This document shows positions 59,387-64,000 of a DNA stretch of 64,000 nucleotides, one piece after another; position 1 is the first letter of the stretch, and each line of letters opens with the position of its first letter. A program made the translations under genes and the position numbers. The notes under the pieces were generated by a model. That model was not told the DNA's origin. It was given only the letters and a program-made list of their open reading frames with translations, and ran no database searches. The DNA comes from Pseudonocardiales bacterium (lineage in GTDB: Bacteria > Actinomycetota > Actinomycetes > Mycobacteriales > Pseudonocardiaceae): positions 213,999-277,998 of the forward strand of contig JAHEXI010000005.1 in assembly GCA_023252195.1 (NCBI GenBank). Direction: 5' to 3'.

Positions 59387-60942
59387 ATGGAGCGTCTGAT
59401 GGAGTGTGAAGTCCTCATCGTCGGTGCCGGGCCTACTGGGCTCACGCTTGCTTGTGACCTGCTGGCCAGCGGCGTAGGCGTCCGGGTAGTCGATAAAGCG
59501 TCCGGGCGCCATCGACGACCTCCCGGGCACTGGGGCTGATGCCGCGAGGTATCGAGGTGCTCGACCGAGCCGGCGCACTCGGTGACCTTGAGCAGCGGGC
59601 GAACCCGATCCGCCGGGTCGTCGTAGACCACGGCGGCCGCCAGGCTGCCCACCTGCGGCTGGGCCAGACAACGAAACTTGTCACGCGCCCCGGTCTGCTG
59701 ATCTCCCAGGCAGAGATCGAGGGCAGCCTGCGCCGCCGTCTCGGTGAGCTTGGCGGTGCCGTCGAGTGGAGCCGGGAAGTGCTGCACGCCAGCCAGGATG
59801 CCGACGGCGTGCGCGTGCAACTGACCGACGGGCGTACCGCGCGGTGCCACTGGATGGTCGGGTGCGACGGTGCACACAGCCGAGTCCGTAACGTGGCAGG
59901 CATCGGCTTCCCCGGTGTACAGATCATCGACCGCTTCCTGCTCGCTGACGTCGTCGCCGAGCTGCCGGTGCCGCGCGACGCCGCCGCGGTGTGGCTGCAT
60001 GGCACGGAGATGATGGGCGCCTTCCCGTTGCCTGGCAACGATCTGTGGCGGCTGATGGCGCCCGTAACCGACGCCGCACCCTGCGATCTGAGCTCGTCGC
60101 AGGTGCTCGACCTGCTGGCGAGGCAACTGCACGAACGCAGCGGTTGTCCTGTCTCGGCCGTCCGCGGCGCGCAGTGGACCTCCACTTTCCGGATCCACCG
60201 ACGGTTGGCGCATCGGTTCCGTCAGGGCCGGATGCTGCTGGCCGGCGATGCGGCCCACATCCACAGTCCCTTCGGCGGCCAGGGCATGAACACTGGCATC
60301 GGAGACGCGGAGAACCTGGCCTGGAAACTGGCCCTCGTCGTCTACGACCACGCCGATCCGGCGCTACTGGACAGCTACGAAGCCGAACGGCGCCCCATCG
60401 CCACTGAGGTGCTCCAGTCGACTAGCGCCTTGACCGCGATGGCCCTTGGCGACACCCGGCTGGCGAGGACTCTGCGGGACCATGTCTTCGTGCCTTCCCT
60501 GAACCTCTCGATCGTCCAACGGCTGGTCTGGGAGTCAGCGTCGCAGCTCAAGATCAGCTATCGGACCGGGCCATTGGCCAGGACCTCTCGCTGGTCGCTT
60601 CGCAGCGGTCCGCGACCGGGCGATCGTGTGCCCGACCAGCCTTGCCTGCGCCGCAACGGCAGCCTTACCCGGTTGCACGCAGAACTGGGTGCACGATGGG
60701 CGCTACTCATCCCATCCACCGCCTCGGCTCAGCAGACGCAGACCTACAGTGACCGTGCCCGCGACCGACTCGGCGCCGGCACCGTGACCGTCCTGAAGTC
60801 ACAGGCCGGACGCTTGGGGCAGGTGATGCTGGTTCGCCCAGATGCCCACGCGGGCAGCTGCGGCCTGTCGCCCACATCGCTTGACGCTTGGCTCGCCGGC
60901 ATCCTCGGCCGCGATTCGACCACCGCAACGGTGGGTTCATGA
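59387..60942 (+). pseudogene. FAD-dependent aromatic monooxygenase with one frameshift
   Basis: The frame from ATG 59387 encodes a perfect Rossmann start (VLIVGAGPTGLTLACDLLAS GVGVRVVDKASG in two pieces) but ends at a stop near 59540. The remaining protein continues one frame over as STTSRALGLMPRGIEVLDRA, with DWMVGCDGAHSRVRNVAG-like DG motif, [20 protein letters not shown], and a C-terminal thioredoxin-like domain to 60942. One missing G in the GGG run near 59505 (GGGG expected) explains the break. This could be real inactivation or a homopolymer sequencing error, because everything else in the gene is intact. Repaired length would be about 518 aa, normal for PgaE/RdmE-type hydroxylases. Confidence 0.85.
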
Positions 60943-61556
60943 CGAATTCTCGGCCCCGCAGCGGTGGCTTGCGGGAACGCAAGAAGGCCGAAACCCGCAG
61001 CAGGATCCAAGAGCACGCGCTGCGACTGTTCCTGCGCCAAGGCTACGACGCCACCACCGTCCAGGAGATCGCCTCAGCCGCAGGCGTGTCCCACATGACG
61101 TTCTTCCGACACTTCCCCACCAAGGAAGCGGTCGTCGAAAGCGACGACTACGACCCGCTCATCGCTGAGCTGATCCGCCGTCGACCGCGCGACGAGGAAC
61201 CGCTGATCGCCATCCACCGCGCCCTGTCACAGGGTCTGGCCGCCGTCTACGACACCGACCAGGCCGTCCTGCTCACTCGCACGAAGTTGGTCTTCAGCAC
61301 ACCGGCGTTGCGGGCGCGCATGGCCAACAACCAATACGCCACCGAACGCCTGTTCGCCGAGTCCCTCGCTGCCCGCGGTCACGCCGCCGGGGATCACCCG
61401 GAGATCACACTCGAACTTCGAGTCCAAGCGGCGGCCGCGCTAGCTGCAGTGACCGTCGCGCTCAGCGCGTGGGTGCAGTCCGAGGGTGCCGACCAGCTGC
61501 CCACGCTGGTCGACCGCGCTTTCCACGCCCTGCGCCGACAGCCCTCGGGGCCATGA
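60939..61556 (+). CDS. TetR family regulator of the monooxygenase
   Basis: The 205-aa protein has an N-terminal HTH: ALRLFLRQGYDATTVQEIAS near residue 30 and AAGVSHMTFFRHFPTKEAVV. The ligand domain is Ala/Leu-rich and ends AWVQSEGADQLPTLVDRAFHAL. The ATG overlaps the monooxygenase stop by four bases (ATGA), so the two are co-expressed. It probably represses its own operon through the inverted repeats at 59350-59383 and perhaps the divergent exporter. Confidence 0.9.
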   Translation: MTNSRPRSGGLRERKKAETRSRIQEHALRLFLRQGYDATTVQEIASAAGVSHMTFFRHFPTKEAVVESDDYDPLIAELIRRRPRDEEPLIAIHRALSQGLAAVYDTDQAVLLTRTKLVFSTPALRARMANNQYATERLFAESLAARGHAAGDHPEITLELRVQAAAALAAVTVALSAWVQSEGADQLPTLVDRAFHALRRQPSGP

Positions 61557-61571
61557 CGACGCCGCGCCGGT

Positions 61572-61781
61572 CTACTTCTTCTTCGTGCGGGTAGCGCCGC
61601 CGCGACCACGCAGCGTAACACCGGACTCCGAGAGCACCCGGTGAACGAAGCCGTAAGACCGCCCGGTTGACTCCGCGAGCGCCCGAATGCTGGCGCCCTT
61701 CTCGTACTTCTTTTTCAGCTCCGATGCGAGCTTGTCCCGGGCTACGCCGGTGATCCGGCTGCCCTTCTTCAGGTCGGCCAC
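61572..61781 (-). CDS. Small helix-turn-helix protein, Rv1473A-like
   Basis: The 69-aa basic protein has one HTH unit: LASELKKKYEKGASIRALAE then STGRSYGFVHRVLSESGVTL, followed by a Arg/Lys-rich tail (RGRGGATRTKKK). The basic tail and single HTH fit a small DNA-binding regulator or nucleoid protein. It sits directly behind the ABC-F gene on the same strand, as Rv1473A does behind Rv1473 in M. tuberculosis. Confidence 0.85.
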   Translation of the reverse strand: MADLKKGSRITGVARDKLASELKKKYEKGASIRALAESTGRSYGFVHRVLSESGVTLRGRGGATRTKKK

Positions 61782-61987
61782 CTCGAAACGCCTTCCTTCC
61801 GACGCTAGATGGGCCGGTCACGGCCCTTGCGGCAATGATCGACCAGGTTAGCGATCTCCGCTAGACGATCTCCGAATGGATCTGTGAGCGGTCGCTGCAG
61901 CGGGCCCAAATGCGCAATCGGAACAGTTAGGCAAGGTCATCAAGCGGTTGCCGACTAACCACTCTGCGTAAGCAAAGGGCGTGCTCG

Positions 61988-63613
<1,626 letters not shown>

Positions 63614-63750
63614 GATGCGGAGACTCCAAAGGTGGTCGCTGGCAGGGATAGGTTCCCCACGCGCCGTGACGCGTAGGGCCGGCAGCGCATCAGCTTGTCG
63701 CGACCACGACCCCATACTACCGACGGCTGCACCCGGATTACGGTGCCGCC

Positions 63751-64000
63751 ATGACCACGGACGGCATGGGTACCGAGGACTTCACCGGCCGAGTGGCTCT
63801 GGTGTCTGGTGCCAGCCGCGGCATCGGGTACGCAATCGCCGCCGCACTGCTGGTTCGTGGCGCCGCGGTGACGATCACCGCGCGCAAAGCCGACGAACTG
63901 GCCGCGGCAGCCGATGAACTGGCCCACACCGTTGAGGGCGGCGCCGACCGCGTCCTCGCCGTGCCCGGCAACGCTGGTGATGGCGCCGCGCGTGCCGAGG
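63751..64000 (+). CDS. SDR family oxidoreductase, N-terminal part (runs off the right edge)
   Basis: The first 83 codons are visible. The protein has GRVALVSGASRGIGYAIAAA near residue 13, the NAD(P)-binding TGxxxGIG form of classical SDRs, and VTITARKADELAAAADELAH. The catalytic region lies outside the window. It is divergent from the ABC-F gene, with 137 bases between. Confidence 0.88.
   Translation, partial: MTTDGMGTEDFTGRVALVSGASRGIGYAIAAALLVRGAAVTITARKADELAAAADELAHTVEGGADRVLAVPGNAGDGAARAE

Overview
The window is high-GC actinobacterial DNA. The codon use, frequent GTG starts, four-base ATGA/GTGA gene overlaps, RbpA, ergothioneine genes, InhA/MabA, RipA and DUF3097 all point to the Mycobacteriales/Pseudonocardiales part of the Actinomycetota. 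Two blocks follow the Mycobacterium tuberculosis gene order as I remember it: fxsA...lnt/ppm1 facing rbpA (compare Rv2053c-Rv2050), and SPFH-NfeD-DUF3097-hemH-inhA-mabA-VWA-DUF58-moxR-ripA...acn...HTH-ABC-F (compare Rv1488 down to Rv1473). The InhA sequence differs clearly from the mycobacterial one, so a Pseudonocardiales-like organism is my best guess. Genus cannot be read from the sequence.

1-11.5 kb, minus strand: one long operon for a high-affinity group 1h [NiFe] hydrogenase, the type that scavenges atmospheric H2. Transcription runs from 11.5 kb downwards: SIS protein, HypC-like protein, second SIS protein, small subunit HhyS, large subunit HhyL, NifU/Rieske-like protein, three accessory proteins of unknown function, maturation protease, a 37-aa membrane peptide, HypC, HypD, HypE, and a gene running off the left edge. 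HypA, HypB and HypF are not in the window.

11.8-24.9 kb: fxsA, an amidohydrolase, lnt and ppm1 (lipoprotein acylation and polyprenol-phosphate mannose synthesis), rbpA, an MFS transporter, a glycerophosphodiester phosphodiesterase, glycolate oxidase glcDEF with a coupled TetR gene, and an AurF-like diiron oxygenase behind a perfect 20-bp palindromic operator.

24.9-30.2 kb: an accessory, decaying island. It holds a VapBC toxin-antitoxin pair, frameshifted relics of a YCII protein, a ComB-like phosphatase and a flavin monooxygenase, and a possible integrase tail. Next to it is an unexplained cassette: a leader with two hairpins, each preceded by the same 11-bp repeat, a 91-aa glycine-rich peptide with a perfect ribosome binding site, and a covalent-flavin (BBE-type) oxidase.

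30.2-47.8 kb: TVP38 membrane protein and amidase, then the conserved mycobacterial-type block for membrane organisation, haem (hemH), fatty acids (fabI/inhA, fabG1), the MoxR-DUF58-VWA system, the peptidoglycan hydrolase RipA, an acyl-CoA synthetase and aconitase.

47.8-64 kb: a truncated CMD-family gene, an SDR, a metal-uptake ABC operon with a Zur-like box, the complete egtABCD ergothioneine operon, an ABC exporter divergent from a frameshifted flavin monooxygenase/TetR pair, a small HTH protein, an ABC-F ATPase and the start of another SDR gene. I saw no tRNA, rRNA, CRISPR array or intact insertion sequence.
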